DNA from: Pseudomonas sp. AKS31
GTDB taxonomy: Bacteria > Pseudomonadota > Gammaproteobacteria > Pseudomonadales > Pseudomonadaceae
DNA length: 64,000 nt
NCBI RefSeq assembly: GCF_023634765.1
Contig: NZ_JAMLFX010000004.1
Span: 201,285-265,284, forward strand
Direction: 5' to 3'
The translations under genes and the position numbers were made by a program. The notes beneath the pieces were generated by a model. It ran no database searches and was not told the origin of the DNA. It saw nothing but the letters and a program-made list of their open reading frames with translations. Of this stretch, positions 36,487-46,670 are shown piece after piece; within the stretch, counting starts at the first letter, position 1; the number at the start of each line of letters is the position of its first letter.

Positions 36487-37851
36487 TTACAGGCCTGTGA
36501 GCATCGCATCGGCCGGTGCGTTGGCACGTAGTTGCCCGGTCAGCAGGAAGTAGCCGAAACCGACCGCCATGAAGCCGAGGAAGATCAAGCCGATCAACGC
36601 GTTGAACCACGCCATCGCCACCAGGCACACCACCGCCAGCACCAGTGCAATCAGCGGAATCAACGGATAGCACGGCGCGCGAAAGGTGCGTTCCAGATTC
36701 GGTTCCGATTTGCGCAGTTTGAACAGGCTGAGCATGCTCATGATGTACATCACGATCGCGCCGAACACGGCCATGGTAATCATCGCGGCGGTCAGGGTCA
36801 TGCCACCCAGGTTGATCAGACCATCGCTGTAAATTGCGGCAATGCCGATGATGCCGCCGACAATGATGGCGCGATGCGGCGTCTGGAAGCGCGAGAGTTT
36901 TGCCAGCGAGGCCGGCAGGTAACCGGCGCGGGCCAGTGCGAAGAACTGCCGGGAGTAGCCGAGGATGATCCCGTGGAAACTGGCGACCAGACCGAACAGG
37001 CCGATCCACACCAGCATGTGCAGCCAGCCGGAGTTGTCACCCACCACGGTTTTCATCGCCTGTGGCAGTGGGTCGTTGATGTTGGCCAGGGTGCGCCAGT
37101 CGCCGACACCGCCGGCAAAGAACATCACGCCCATGGCCAACAGCACCAGGGTCAGAATGCCGCTGATATAAGCCTTGGGAATCGTCCGTTTCGGATCCTT
37201 GGCTTCTTCGGCAGCCATCGCCGCGCCTTCGATGGCGAGGAAGAACCAGATGGCAAACGGAATGGCTGCGAACATCCCGGCAATCGCCGGCGCACCAAAC
37301 ACATCCGACCCCGCCCAGCCGTTGAGGGCGAAGTTGCTGAAGCTGAACGCCGGCGCGACCACGCCCATGAACACCAGCAACTCAGCCACCGCCAGCACGC
37401 AGACGATCAGCTCGAACGTCGCCGCCAGCTTCACGCCAAGAATATTCAGCCCCATAAACACGATGTACGCACCGACCGCCGCGTGTTTCGGGTCAAGCGC
37501 CGGAAACTGCACATTGAGGTACGCGCCAATCGCCAAGGCAATGGCCGGCGGGGCGAAGACGAATTCGATCAGCGTGGCCAAGCCTGCAATCAATCCACCT
37601 TTTTCGCCAAAGGCGCGACGGCTGTAGGCAAACGGTCCGCCGGCATGGGGAATCGCCGTGGTGAGTTCGGTGAAACTGAAAATGAAGCAGGTGTACATGG
37701 TCGCGACCATGAACGAGGTCACCAGGAAACCCAGCGTCCCGGCCACGCCCCAGCCATAACTCCAGCCGAAGTACTCCCCGGAAATCACCAGCCCTACGGC
37801 GATACCCCACAGATGCAAGGTGCCCAGCGTGGGTTTGAGTTGTGTGTTCAT
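36487..37851 (-). CDS. APC-family permease, ethanolamine permease-like
   Basis: The 454-residue protein has about 12 membrane helices. MNTQLKPTLGTLHLWGIAVG followed by GEYFGWSYGWGVAGTLGFL is typical of the ethanolamine permease group of the amino acid-polyamine-organocation superfamily; AAEEAKDPKRTIPKAYISG is the conserved cytoplasmic loop. The start is ATG 37851 with an agggag site; a 38-residue upstream extension is rejected. The ethanolamine ammonia-lyase genes that normally accompany this permease are not adjacent, so the substrate is less certain. Confidence 0.85.
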   Translation of the reverse strand: MNTQLKPTLGTLHLWGIAVGLVISGEYFGWSYGWGVAGTLGFLVTSFMVATMYTCFIFSFTELTTAIPHAGGPFAYSRRAFGEKGGLIAGLATLIEFVFAPPAIALAIGAYLNVQFPALDPKHAAVGAYIVFMGLNILGVKLAATFELIVCVLAVAELLVFMGVVAPAFSFSNFALNGWAGSDVFGAPAIAGMFAAIPFAIWFFLAIEGAAMAAEEAKDPKRTIPKAYISGILTLVLLAMGVMFFAGGVGDWRTLANINDPLPQAMKTVVGDNSGWLHMLVWIGLFGLVASFHGIILGYSRQFFALARAGYLPASLAKLSRFQTPHRAIIVGGIIGIAAIYSDGLINLGGMTLTAAMITMAVFGAIVMYIMSMLSLFKLRKSEPNLERTFRAPCYPLIPLIALVLAVVCLVAMAWFNALIGLIFLGFMAVGFGYFLLTGQLRANAPADAMLTGL

Positions 37852-38023
37852 GCGTTTGCTCCCTGAACGGTTTGGAAAGCTCGGGGGAGGGCGTTTGCAG
37901 TGGGCGTGCCAGTACGCTGAAACAAGTCGTAATGAGTTGAAAGCTGTCGTATCGGGGATGTTCACGGTGGGATAGCTGCATTTTGTGCGCCAGTTGGGTG
38001 CGATGTTGGCGTTTATGCCGTGT

Positions 38024-38087
38024 TCGCGAGCAGGCTCGCTTCCACAGGGGAATGCATTTCAAATTGTGGAAGCGAGCCTGCTCGCGA
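38024..38087. repeat. Palindromic intergenic repeat, family B copy 1
   Basis: Arms tcgcgagcaggctcgcttcc and complement, centre with aatgcatttcaaat. It matches the element at 43017 almost exactly. This is the common REP-like family of fluorescent pseudomonads. Confidence 0.85.
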
Positions 38088-38142
38088 AGAGGCCCGGCCT
38101 GACGGCGCAAAAACCTGCTGTAACGCCCGCATAAACCCACTC

Positions 38143-38157
38143 TTTACGCTTTCTTTA
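38143..38157 (+). promoter_or_regulatory. Candidate KdpE-binding site
   Basis: Two TTTA boxes (38143-38146 and 38154-38157) separated by 7 bases (cgctttc), about 95 bases before kdpF. The E. coli KdpE site has the same TTTA-N7-TTTA pattern in a T-rich tract. Position upstream of kdpF supports the call; no clear -35/-10 was found beside it. Confidence 0.4.
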
Positions 38158-38250
38158 TGCCCAGCCAGACCCCTCGCTCTCGTTCCTTTACAGCCTCCTT
38201 TCCGACAATGCCTCCACACGCGGCAATACGCCGTAACACGGAGATCTTCC

Positions 38251-38340
38251 ATGAGCGTTCTGGACGGGGTGTCACTGCTGTTGGCAGTGGGGCTGTTCAT
38301 TTATCTGTTGGTTGCGCTGTTGCGCGCGGATCGGAACTAG
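38251..38340 (+). CDS. kdpF: KdpF small subunit of potassium-transporting ATPase
   Basis: A 29-residue peptide, MSVLDGVSLLLAVGLFIYLL plus VALLRADRN: a single membrane helix. KdpF stabilises the KdpABC complex in the inner membrane. It begins with ATG 38251 after a cggag site and ends 8 bases before kdpA, the normal kdpFABC order. Confidence 0.92.
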   Translation: MSVLDGVSLLLAVGLFIYLLVALLRADRN

Positions 38341-38348
38341 GAGCGGCT

Positions 38349-40043
38349 ATGCACAGTTATGACTATTGGCTGATCCTCGCGTTTTTTGCGCTGGTCTTGC
38401 TGCCGGCGCCGTTCCTTGGGCGCTTCTACTACAAGGTGATGGAAGGTCAGCGCACCTGGCTGACGCCGATTCTCGGGCCGGTCGAGCGCGGCTGTTATCG
38501 CGTCGCCGGGGTTGATCCTAACGCCGAGCAGAGCTGGCAGAAGTACACGCTGGCGCTGCTGGCGTTCAACCTCGCCGGTTTCCTCCTGCTGTTCGCGATT
38601 CTGTTGTTCCAGGATCACTTGCCGCTGAACCCGCAAAATCTGCCGGGCCAGGAATGGACGCAAGCGTTCAACACCGCGGTCAGTTTCATGACCAACACCA
38701 ACTGGCAGTCCTACAGCGGTGAAGCGACCCTCAGCTATCTGAGCCAGATGGTCGGCCTCACCGTGCAGAACTTCGTCAGCGCCGCCACCGGCCTGGCTGT
38801 GCTGGTTGCGTTGTGCCGTGGCATTGGCCGCAAATCGACGAAAACCCTCGGCAACTTCTGGGTCGACATGACCCGCGCCACCCTCTACGGATTGCTGCCG
38901 CTGTGCCTGTTGCTGGCGCTGTATCTGGTCTGGCAGGGCGTGCCGCAAACCTTCGCGCAGTATGTGAACGCAGTGACGATGCAGGGCGTCGATCAAGTGA
39001 TCCCGCTCGGCCCGGCCGCCAGCCAGATTGCGATCAAGCAACTGGGCACCAACGGTGGTGGTTTCTTCGGCGTCAATTCGGCGCATCCGTTCGAGAACCC
39101 GACCGCGTGGAGCAACCTGTTCGAAGTCGCTTCGATCATCCTGATTCCGGTGGCGCTGGTCTTCACCTTCGGCCATTACGTCAAGGACCTGCGTCAGAGC
39201 CGCGCGATCATCGCCTGCATGCTGGCGCTGTTCCTGATCGGCGGCGCGACCTCGCTGTGGGCCGAATATCAACCGAACCCGACTCTGAACAACGCTGCCG
39301 TTGAACAGACTGCACCACTGGAAGGTAAGGAAGCGCGTTTGGGCACCACCGCCACGGTGCTGTGGTCGGTGACGACGACGGCAGCCTCGAACGGCTCGGT
39401 CAACGGCATGCACGACAGCCTCAACCCGCTTAGCGGCATGGTTGCACTGGTCAACATGATGGTTGGCGAAGTGATCTTCGGCGGCGTCGGTGCCGGGCTC
39501 TACGGCATGTTGCTCAACGTGCTGATCGCGGTGTTCCTTGCCGGTCTGATGATTGGCCGTACGCCGGAATACCTCGGCAAGAAACTGCAGGCGCGGGAAG
39601 TGCAATTGTTGGTGGTTACGTTGCTGGTGATGCCGATTGGCGTGCTGGTGTTGGGTGCGATTGCCGCGAGCCTGCCAGGCCCGGTGGCCGCAGTGACTAA
39701 CCCGGGGCCACACGGTTTCAGCCAGTTGCTCTACGCCTACACCTCGGCCAGCGCGAACAACGGTTCGGCGTTCGCAGGCTTCGGTGCCAACACCCCTTTT
39801 CACAACCTGATGCTTGGCTTTGGCATGTTGATCGGTCGCTTCGGCTACATCCTCCCGGTACTGGCACTGGCCGGCAGCCTGGCGATGAAGAAAACTGCAC
39901 CGATCGGCCAGAACAGCTTCCCGACCCATGGCCCGCTGTTCGTGACCCTGTTGACCGTGACCATTTTGCTGGTGGGCGGCCTGACCTTCCTGCCAACCCT
40001 GGCGCTCGGCCCAATCGCCGAACACCTGAGCATGGGCTTCTAA
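38349..40043 (+). CDS. kdpA: Potassium-transporting ATPase subunit A
   Basis: The 564-residue channel-like subunit binds and conducts K+ in the Kdp high-affinity uptake pump. The start is ATG 38349 ([15 protein letters not shown]); upstream in-frame starts overlap kdpF. Selectivity-filter-like segments with Gly are visible: [50 protein letters not shown] and [15 protein letters not shown]. The length fits the family. Confidence 0.97.
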   Translation: MHSYDYWLILAFFALVLLPAPFLGRFYYKVMEGQRTWLTPILGPVERGCYRVAGVDPNAEQSWQKYTLALLAFNLAGFLLLFAILLFQDHLPLNPQNLPGQEWTQAFNTAVSFMTNTNWQSYSGEATLSYLSQMVGLTVQNFVSAATGLAVLVALCRGIGRKSTKTLGNFWVDMTRATLYGLLPLCLLLALYLVWQGVPQTFAQYVNAVTMQGVDQVIPLGPAASQIAIKQLGTNGGGFFGVNSAHPFENPTAWSNLFEVASIILIPVALVFTFGHYVKDLRQSRAIIACMLALFLIGGATSLWAEYQPNPTLNNAAVEQTAPLEGKEARLGTTATVLWSVTTTAASNGSVNGMHDSLNPLSGMVALVNMMVGEVIFGGVGAGLYGMLLNVLIAVFLAGLMIGRTPEYLGKKLQAREVQLLVVTLLVMPIGVLVLGAIAASLPGPVAAVTNPGPHGFSQLLYAYTSASANNGSAFAGFGANTPFHNLMLGFGMLIGRFGYILPVLALAGSLAMKKTAPIGQNSFPTHGPLFVTLLTVTILLVGGLTFLPTLALGPIAEHLSMGF

Positions 40044-40050
40044 GGAGCTG

Positions 40051-42111
40051 ATGATGAATATGCCCGCAATCAAACCCGCTGCTGTCAAAGCGCCGGAACA
40101 AGCGAAAACCGCGATCTCGGCCCTGTGGCGGCCGGCGCTGGTGCAAGCCTTCGTCAAGCTCGACCCGCGGCAACTGAAGCGTTCGCCGGTGATGCTGGTG
40201 GTTGAGCTGACGGCGATTTTCACCACCGTGCTGTGCTTCATTCCGGACGCGGATGTGCCGACCTTCGTCGCTGCGCAAATCGCCCTGTGGCTGTGGTTCA
40301 CCGTGCTGTTTGCCAACTTCGCCGAAGCCTTGGCCGAAGGTCGCGGCAAGGCCCGCGCCGACAGCCTCAAGGCGGGCAGCGAAGGCCTCAGCGCACGGCG
40401 TAAACAGGCCAACGGCAGCTTTCAAGTTGTGCCAGCGGCAAGTTTGCGCAAAGGCGATGTGGTGCGCGTCGAAGCCGGGGAAATGATCCCCGGTGACGGC
40501 GAAGTCATCGAAGGCATCGCGGCGGTCAACGAAGCGGCGATCACCGGTGAATCGGCACCGGTGATTCGTGAGTCCGGCGGCGACCGTTCGGCGGTCACCG
40601 GCAACACGCGCCTGGTGTCCGACTGGCTGCTGGTGAAGATCACCGCCAATCCGGGCGAGTCGACCCTTGATCGCATGATCGCACTGGTCGAAGGCGCCAA
40701 ACGCCAGAAAACCCCGAACGAAGTGGCGCTGGATATCCTGCTGATCGGCCTGACCCTGATCTTCCTGCTGGTGGTCGTGACGCTGCAACCGTTCGCGCAT
40801 TTCGCCAATGGCAGCCTGCCGCTGGTGTTTCTGGTAGCGCTGCTGGTCACGCTGATTCCGACCACCATTGGCGGTCTGCTGTCGGCCATCGGTATTGCCG
40901 GGATGGATCGTCTGGTGCGTCTGAACGTGATCGCCAAGTCTGGCCGTGCGGTAGAAGCAGCGGGCGACGTGCATGTGCTGTTGCTGGACAAGACCGGCAC
41001 CATCACTTTCGGTAACCGTCGTTGCAGCGCGGTGTATGCCGCGCCGGGTGTGAGTGGTCGCGAGCTGGCCGAAGGGGCGTTGTTTGCCTCTTTGGCTGAC
41101 GAAACCGCTGAAGGTAAATCCATCGTCGAATACCTGCGCGGTCTGCACCCGCAGCCTGAGCCGGCGCTGGAGACCTTGACCGCTGTGCCGTTCAGCGCTG
41201 AAACCCGTTTGTCCGGCGTCGACTATCAGGGCCGTGTCTATCGCAAAGGTGCAGTGGATTCGCTGCTGAGTTTCCTCGGCCAAAAACGCTCGGATCTGGC
41301 CCCGGCACTGTCGCGGGAAATCGACAAGATCGCCCAGAGCGGCGGCACGCCATTGCTGGTCTGTGCCGACGGCAAATTGCTGGGCGCGATCCACCTCAAG
41401 GACGTGGTCAAGCCGGGCATCCGCGAGCGCTTCGCCGAACTGCGCAAACTGGGCATTCGTACGGTGATGGTCACCGGCGACAACCCGCTGACCGCTGCCG
41501 CGATCGCTGCTGAAGCAGGCGTTGATGACGTTCTCGCCGAAGCCACCCCGGAGAAAAAACTCGCGCGCATTCGTCATGAGCAGAATGACGGTCGTCTGGT
41601 CGCGATGTGCGGTGACGGCGCCAACGATGCTCCGGCGCTGGCCCAGGCTGACGTCGGCATGGCGATGAACGACGGCACCCAGGCCGCCCGCGAAGCGGCG
41701 AACATGGTCGACCTCGACAGCGACCCGACCAAGCTGCTCGACGTGGTGCAGATCGGCAAGGAATTGCTGGTGACCCGTGGTGCGCTGACGACGTTTTCCA
41801 TCGCCAACGACGTCGCCAAATACTTCGCGATTCTGCCGGCGCTGTTCGCCTCGATTTATCCGCAACTGGGCGTGCTGAACATCATGCAGCTGACCAGTCC
41901 GCAGAGCGCGATTCTCTCGGCGATTGTGTTCAACGCCTTGATCATCGTCGTGCTGATTCCGCTGGCGCTGCGCGGTGTACGCGTGCAGGCGGCGAGTGCG
42001 GCAGCGTTGCTGCGGCGCAACCTGTTGATCTATGGCTTGGGCGGGATTCTGGTGCCGTTCGTGGGGATCAAGGCGATCGACATGCTGCTCACGGCGCTGC
42101 ATCTGGTGTGA
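40051..42111 (+). CDS. kdpB: Potassium-transporting ATPase ATP-binding subunit B
   Basis: The 686-residue P-type ATPase subunit energises KdpA. The actuator TGES is in AITGESAPV, the phosphorylation motif DKTGT in [13 protein letters not shown], with TGDNPLTA and the hinge [10 protein letters not shown]. Membrane helices flank these. The family Pro motif [13 protein letters not shown] is present. The start could also be ATG 40054. It is separated from kdpC by a 343-base spacer filled with repeats, where kdp genes are normally nearly contiguous. Confidence 0.97.
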   Translation: MMNMPAIKPAAVKAPEQAKTAISALWRPALVQAFVKLDPRQLKRSPVMLVVELTAIFTTVLCFIPDADVPTFVAAQIALWLWFTVLFANFAEALAEGRGKARADSLKAGSEGLSARRKQANGSFQVVPAASLRKGDVVRVEAGEMIPGDGEVIEGIAAVNEAAITGESAPVIRESGGDRSAVTGNTRLVSDWLLVKITANPGESTLDRMIALVEGAKRQKTPNEVALDILLIGLTLIFLLVVVTLQPFAHFANGSLPLVFLVALLVTLIPTTIGGLLSAIGIAGMDRLVRLNVIAKSGRAVEAAGDVHVLLLDKTGTITFGNRRCSAVYAAPGVSGRELAEGALFASLADETAEGKSIVEYLRGLHPQPEPALETLTAVPFSAETRLSGVDYQGRVYRKGAVDSLLSFLGQKRSDLAPALSREIDKIAQSGGTPLLVCADGKLLGAIHLKDVVKPGIRERFAELRKLGIRTVMVTGDNPLTAAAIAAEAGVDDVLAEATPEKKLARIRHEQNDGRLVAMCGDGANDAPALAQADVGMAMNDGTQAAREAANMVDLDSDPTKLLDVVQIGKELLVTRGALTTFSIANDVAKYFAILPALFASIYPQLGVLNIMQLTSPQSAILSAIVFNALIIVVLIPLALRGVRVQAASAAALLRRNLLIYGLGGILVPFVGIKAIDMLLTALHLV

Positions 42112-42454
42112 GGCCGGAAAAAGCCCCTCACCCTAACCCTCTCCCAGAGGGAGAGGGGACTGACCGAGGTGTTTACGAGAGCTACATCGACTTGAAATAC
42201 CGAGCCGAACTCAGGTTTTGAAAAGCACAGAAATCGGCTCCCTATCCCCTTGGCGACTTTGGAGGAGAGGGGACTGACCTAGGTGTTTACGGAAGCTGTA
42301 CCGACCTGAAATCCCGAGTCGAACTCAGGTTTGAACTGCACAAAGATCGGCTCCCTTTCCCCCTCGCCCCCTTGGGGGAGAGGGCTGGGGTGAGGGGGAA
42401 AAGATCTCCCTGACACCCCGCAAAAGTTTGCCCAACGAATTCGAGGATCCTGCA
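42112..42454. repeat. Repeat-filled spacer between kdpB and kdpC
   Basis: A pseudomonad intergenic element. The outer arms, ccctcaccctaaccctctcc near 42125 and the inverse agagggctggggtgaggggg near 42380-42400, enclose two degenerate direct copies of about 115 bases, roughly 42150-42240 and 42260-42355. Each copy runs gagaggggactgacc, aggtgtttacg, gaactcaggttt and atcggctccct. No gene is present. Position inside an operon is unusual. Confidence 0.75.
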
Positions 42455-43000
42455 ATGTCCACAATGATACGTCCGGCCCTGAGCCTGCTGGTGCTAATGA
42501 CCCTGATCACCGGCGTCGCCTATCCACTGGTGGTGACCGGTGTCGCGCAAGTCGCATTCCCCGCCCAAGCCAACGGCAGCCTGGTGCACGACGCCGACGG
42601 CAAGGTCCGCGGCTCGTCGCTGATCGCCCAGGATTTTGTCGGCGATGCGTGGTTCCATCCACGTCCCTCTGCCGGTGCGTTTGCGACCGTTTCCAGCAGC
42701 GCGAGCAACCTGGCCCCGAGCAATCCGGCACTGGCAACCCGCGTGATCGACGACGCCAACAAACTCCAGGTTCCCGGCCAAGGCCCAGTGCCATTGGCCC
42801 TGCTGACCACCTCCGGCAGTGGCCTCGATCCGCACTTGCCACCGGCGGCAATTGCCTATCAACTGGCGCGTGTCTCGGCAGCGCGAAATGTGCCGGTATC
42901 GACTCTTCAGCAACTGCTCGATGCGCATATCGAACAGCCGCTGGTGGGGCCGCCGGTGGTGAATGTGCTTGAGCTGAATATGGCACTGGAAAAACTCTGA
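42455..43000 (+). CDS. kdpC: Potassium-transporting ATPase subunit C
   Basis: The 181-residue single-pass subunit is required for assembly and K+ affinity of Kdp. It starts at ATG 42455 ([20 protein letters not shown]), preceded by gagg at 42443-42446. [13 protein letters not shown] and [19 protein letters not shown] are conserved blocks, as is the C-terminal region with [20 protein letters not shown]. The nine-residue upstream extension lies in the repeat border and is rejected. Confidence 0.96.
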   Translation: MSTMIRPALSLLVLMTLITGVAYPLVVTGVAQVAFPAQANGSLVHDADGKVRGSSLIAQDFVGDAWFHPRPSAGAFATVSSSASNLAPSNPALATRVIDDANKLQVPGQGPVPLALLTTSGSGLDPHLPPAAIAYQLARVSAARNVPVSTLQQLLDAHIEQPLVGPPVVNVLELNMALEKL

Positions 43001-43016
43001 ATCAGCGGCGCGGCCA

Positions 43017-43082
43017 TTCGCGAGCAGGCTCGCTCCCACAGTGGAATGCATACTTCTTGTGGGAGCGAGCCTGCTCGCGAAT
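43017..43082. repeat. Palindromic intergenic repeat, family B copy 2
   Basis: Arms ttcgcgagcaggctcgctcc and complement with a gtggaatgcatacttc centre, between kdpC and kdpD. A stem here may lower expression of the sensor genes relative to the pump. Confidence 0.85.
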
Positions 43083-43130
43083 AGGGCCGAAAGAACACCG
43101 CATAACCATCAGCAAGAGAGAACATCAAGC

Positions 43131-45782
43131 ATGAGCGACTCCGGCCGCGCCGACGCGCTGTTAGCAGACCTGCCCCGTGACGGCCGTGGCCGGCTCAAGG
43201 TTTTCCTCGGCGCCGCTCCCGGTGTCGGCAAGACCTACGCCATGCTCCAGGCCGCCCACACGCAATTGCGCCAAGGCGTGAAAGTCATCGCTGGCGTCGT
43301 CGAAACCCATGGCCGCGCCGAAACCGAAGCGCTGCTCGGCGGCTTGCCGCAGCAACCGTTGGTGCGCTCGGAATACCGTGGCGTGATGCTCGAAGAAATG
43401 GACCTCGACGGCATTCTCGCGGCCAAACCGAAACTGGTGCTGGTCGATGAGCTGGCCCACAGCAACGCCCCCGGCAGTCGCCACACGAAACGCTGGCAAG
43501 ACATTCAGGAACTGCTCGCCGCCGGCATCGACGTGTTCACCACGGTCAACGTCCAGCACCTGGAAAGTCTCAATGATCAGGTGCGCGGCATCACCGGTGT
43601 GCAAGTGCGCGAAACCCTGCCGGACTGGGTCCTGCAAGAGGCCTACGAACTGCTGCTGATCGACCTGCCGCCACGTGAATTGCTCGAGCGTCTGCGCGAA
43701 GGCAAAGTCTACGTGCCGGAGCAGGCCCGCGCGGCGATCGATGCGTTTTTCACCCAGACCAACCTCACCGCGTTGCGTGAATTGGCGATGCAAACCGCCG
43801 CCGCGCAGGTCGATAACGATCTCGCCCAAGGCTATCGCCAACTTGGTCAGGCGGCCCCGGCGGTGCGTGGACGCCTGCTGGTCGGCGTCGATGGCGATGC
43901 GCAGGCCGAACGCCTGGTGCGCCATGCCAGTCGCGTCGCCCAGCGCCGGCATTTGCCGTGGAGTCTGGTGCATGTCGATAACGGCAGCGTGCGCGATGAG
44001 CAATCGCGCCTGCGCCTGCAAAGCGCTCAGCAATTGGCCGAGCGCCTGGGCGGTGAAGTGGTGTTGCTGCGCGCCGGTGAGGTGGCGAAAACCCTGATCC
44101 AGCATGCCGCCGAACGCCGTGCGAGTCTGGTGCTGGTTGGGCAGTCCCGGCCACGTCTACGCCGGCGTCTGTTTGGCGGTGGCCTCGCGGCGCGCCTGCT
44201 GCGTCAGGCTCACGGGCTGGAGATCAACGTCCTCGACAGCGATCAGCAACAGCATCAACCGCGCCCGCGCAATGCGCTGACCCTGGTGTGGTTCGACTAT
44301 GCCTTGGCGCTGGTCGCCACCGTATTGGCCACCGCCCTGGCGTGGGCAGTGTCGAGCGTGCTGCCGCTGCCGAACATCTCGCTGGTGTTCCTTGCGGCGG
44401 TGCTGTTGGTGGCGGTGCGCAGCAGTCTCGGCCCGGCGCTGGCCTGTGCCGCGCTGTCGTTTCTGACCTATGACTTTCTGTTCATTCCGCCGAATTTTTC
44501 CTTCGCCATCCAGCGCGAAGAAGACGTCCTGACGCTGTTGTTTTTCCTGCTGATGGCGGCGCTCACCGGCAACCTCGCGGCGCGTCAGCGTCGGCAATTG
44601 CAGGCCTTGCGCGATACCCAGGAAGAGACCACCGAATTGCTCGACCTGTCGCGCAAACTCACCGCCGCAACCGATCGCCAAGCGGTGGTCAGCGCCGCCG
44701 CGCAGCACCTCAATGGCTGGAGCGATCTGCAGTTGTGCCTGCTCAACCGCGACGGCCAGGGCGGCTGGAAAGTCGAGACCGGTGGCCCGCTGGAATTTAC
44801 CGAGTCCGAACGCGCCGCCGCCGATTGGGCCTGGCAACACGATCAACCGGCAGGCATGGGCACCGGCACATTGCCGTTCGGACGCTGGTGGTGGTGGCCG
44901 CTTTCGGTCGAGGACGGGCCGCTGGCCTTGCTCGGTGTTTGCGCCAAGGAAGGCCAGACCTTGAGCGGTCAACGTCGGCGTTTGCTCACCGCGTTGAGTC
45001 AGCCGCTCGCCCAAGCGCTGGCGCGCGCGCAGTTGGCTGATGACCTGGAAGCCGCGCGCCTGCACGGTGAAACCGAACAACTGCGCAGTGCCTTGCTGGC
45101 CTCCGTGTCCCACGATTTGCGCACGCCGCTGACCGCCATGCGCGGCAGCATCGATAGCCTGTTGGCCCTCGGCGAAGCGATCCCGCTGGAGGATCGGCGT
45201 GAACTGCTCGAAGGCACTCGCGATGAAGCCGAACGCCTCGATCGCTACATCCAGAATCTGCTCGACATGACCCGCCTCGGCCACGGCGCGCTGAAACTGG
45301 CGCGAGACTGGGTGTCGCCCGCCGATATCGTCGGCAGTTCGCTCAATCGTCTGCGCGCGGTGCTGGCGCCATTGCAGGTCAGCACCGATGTGCCGGCCGA
45401 GTTGCCGCTGTTGTTCGTGCATGCGGCGCTGATCGAGCAAGCACTGGTCAATGTATTGGAAAACGCCGCACGTTTCTCACCCGCGCACGGTCGCTTGCAA
45501 CTGAGTGCGGGCGCGAATGACCAGGAGATTTTCTTCTCGGTCAGCGACGAGGGGCCGGGGATTCCCGAGGAGGAACGGGCGAAGATTTTCGACATGTTCT
45601 ACACCGCTGCCCGGGGTGATCGTGGCGGCCAGGGCACCGGCCTCGGCCTGGCAATCTGTCAGGGCATGATCGGTGCGCACGGTGGGCGTATCAGCGTCGC
45701 TGACGGCATCGACGGACGCGGCACCTGCATCACCTTGCACTTGCCGTTGCAGACGCAACCGGGGCTGGACCATGAAGCCTGA
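43131..45782 (+). CDS. kdpD: Sensor histidine kinase KdpD
   Basis: The 883-residue sensor for potassium limitation. The N-terminal KdpD domain has Walker-type GAAPGVGKTYAMLQAAH (about 24-40), followed by a universal-stress-like domain, four membrane helices (about 395-500), a GAF-like region, HisKA with LASVSHDLRTPLTAMRGS, and an HATPase with DEGPGIPEEE and GTGLGLAI. The start is ATG 43131; an in-frame start at 43041 lies in the palindromic repeat. It is followed by kdpE after 48 bases. Confidence 0.97.
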   Translation: MSDSGRADALLADLPRDGRGRLKVFLGAAPGVGKTYAMLQAAHTQLRQGVKVIAGVVETHGRAETEALLGGLPQQPLVRSEYRGVMLEEMDLDGILAAKPKLVLVDELAHSNAPGSRHTKRWQDIQELLAAGIDVFTTVNVQHLESLNDQVRGITGVQVRETLPDWVLQEAYELLLIDLPPRELLERLREGKVYVPEQARAAIDAFFTQTNLTALRELAMQTAAAQVDNDLAQGYRQLGQAAPAVRGRLLVGVDGDAQAERLVRHASRVAQRRHLPWSLVHVDNGSVRDEQSRLRLQSAQQLAERLGGEVVLLRAGEVAKTLIQHAAERRASLVLVGQSRPRLRRRLFGGGLAARLLRQAHGLEINVLDSDQQQHQPRPRNALTLVWFDYALALVATVLATALAWAVSSVLPLPNISLVFLAAVLLVAVRSSLGPALACAALSFLTYDFLFIPPNFSFAIQREEDVLTLLFFLLMAALTGNLAARQRRQLQALRDTQEETTELLDLSRKLTAATDRQAVVSAAAQHLNGWSDLQLCLLNRDGQGGWKVETGGPLEFTESERAAADWAWQHDQPAGMGTGTLPFGRWWWWPLSVEDGPLALLGVCAKEGQTLSGQRRRLLTALSQPLAQALARAQLADDLEAARLHGETEQLRSALLASVSHDLRTPLTAMRGSIDSLLALGEAIPLEDRRELLEGTRDEAERLDRYIQNLLDMTRLGHGALKLARDWVSPADIVGSSLNRLRAVLAPLQVSTDVPAELPLLFVHAALIEQALVNVLENAARFSPAHGRLQLSAGANDQEIFFSVSDEGPGIPEEERAKIFDMFYTAARGDRGGQGTGLGLAICQGMIGAHGGRISVADGIDGRGTCITLHLPLQTQPGLDHEA

Positions 45783-45830
45783 TGCGGACTGCGCTACTCT
45801 CTTGCCATTCTTTTGTGTTGATGTGAATTC

Positions 45831-46529
45831 ATGAGCCAGACCGCGACCATTTTGGTCATCGACGACGAACCGCAGATCCGCAAGTTTCTGCGCATCAGCC
45901 TCGCTTCCCAGGGCTACAAAGTGCTCGAGGCCGGCACCGGTGCCGAAGGGCTGGCGCAGGCCGCACTGAACAAGCCGGACTTATTGGTGCTCGACCTCGG
46001 TTTACCGGACATGGACGGCCAGCAGGTGCTGCGCGAGTTTCGCGAGTGGGCCACGGCGCCGGTGCTGGTGTTGTCGGTGCGCGCCAGCGAAGGGCAGAAA
46101 GTCCAGGCGCTGGATGGCGGTGCCAACGATTACGTGACCAAGCCCTTTGGCATTCAGGAATTTCTCGCCCGGGTTCGTGCGTTGTTGCGTCAGGCTCCGG
46201 CAGGGGAGGCGCAGCAGGCGGCGCTGAGCTTCGGCCCGCTGACGGTGGATCTGGCCTATCGGCGAGTGTTGCTCGACGGTGTCGAAGTGGCGCTGACCCG
46301 CAAGGAATACGCGGTGCTGGCGCAACTCGCGCGGCATCCGGGGCGGGTGATTACCCAGCAGCAACTGCTCAAGGATATCTGGGGGCCGACCCATACCGAG
46401 GACAGCCATTATCTGCGGATTGTGGTGGGGCATTTGCGCCAGAAGCTGGCGGATGATCCGACGCGGCCGCGGTTTATCGTGACTGAGGCGGGGGTTGGCT
46501 ATCGGCTGTTGAATGACAACACTCTTTAG
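45831..46529 (+). CDS. kdpE: Response regulator KdpE
   Basis: The 232-residue OmpR/PhoB-type regulator activates kdpFABC. The receiver domain has the acidic pair in VIDDEP and the phospho-acceptor Asp55 in LLVLDLGLPDMDG, with Lys in VTKPFG. A winged-helix DNA-binding domain follows (about 130-230: LTRKEYAVLAQLARHPGRV). The candidate target is the TTTA-N7-TTTA site at 38143. Confidence 0.97.
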   Translation: MSQTATILVIDDEPQIRKFLRISLASQGYKVLEAGTGAEGLAQAALNKPDLLVLDLGLPDMDGQQVLREFREWATAPVLVLSVRASEGQKVQALDGGANDYVTKPFGIQEFLARVRALLRQAPAGEAQQAALSFGPLTVDLAYRRVLLDGVEVALTRKEYAVLAQLARHPGRVITQQQLLKDIWGPTHTEDSHYLRIVVGHLRQKLADDPTRPRFIVTEAGVGYRLLNDNTL

Positions 46530-46552
46530 CTATTTGTTGTCCCGGCAGACGC

Positions 46553-46645
46553 CATCGCTGGCAAGCCAGCTCCCACAGGTTTTTCAGCTGTGATTGAAAT
46601 CTGTGTATCACCTCGATCACTGTGGGAGCTGGCTTGCCAGCGATG
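46553..46645. repeat. Palindromic intergenic repeat, family C
   Basis: Arms catcgctggcaagccagctc and complement around an ~50-base centre. It sits between convergent kdpE and the patatin gene, where it could terminate both transcripts. The ggcttgcc/gggagc core relates it to family B. Confidence 0.8.
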
Positions 46646-46670
46646 AGGCCCTTAAAGACTGCGGAAAACT

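Larger units (their letters stand above)
37852..38250. other. Divergent region between permease and kdp operon
   Basis: About 400 bases without a gene. It contains a family B palindromic repeat (38024-38087) and a KdpE-like T-rich site (38143-38157). Nothing else was recognised; the permease promoter should lie at the left side. Confidence 0.5.

Noticed and set aside
43017..43082. Short CRISPR-like repeat
   Set aside because: The units are single palindromes, not arrays with regular spacers; they fit REP-like elements.
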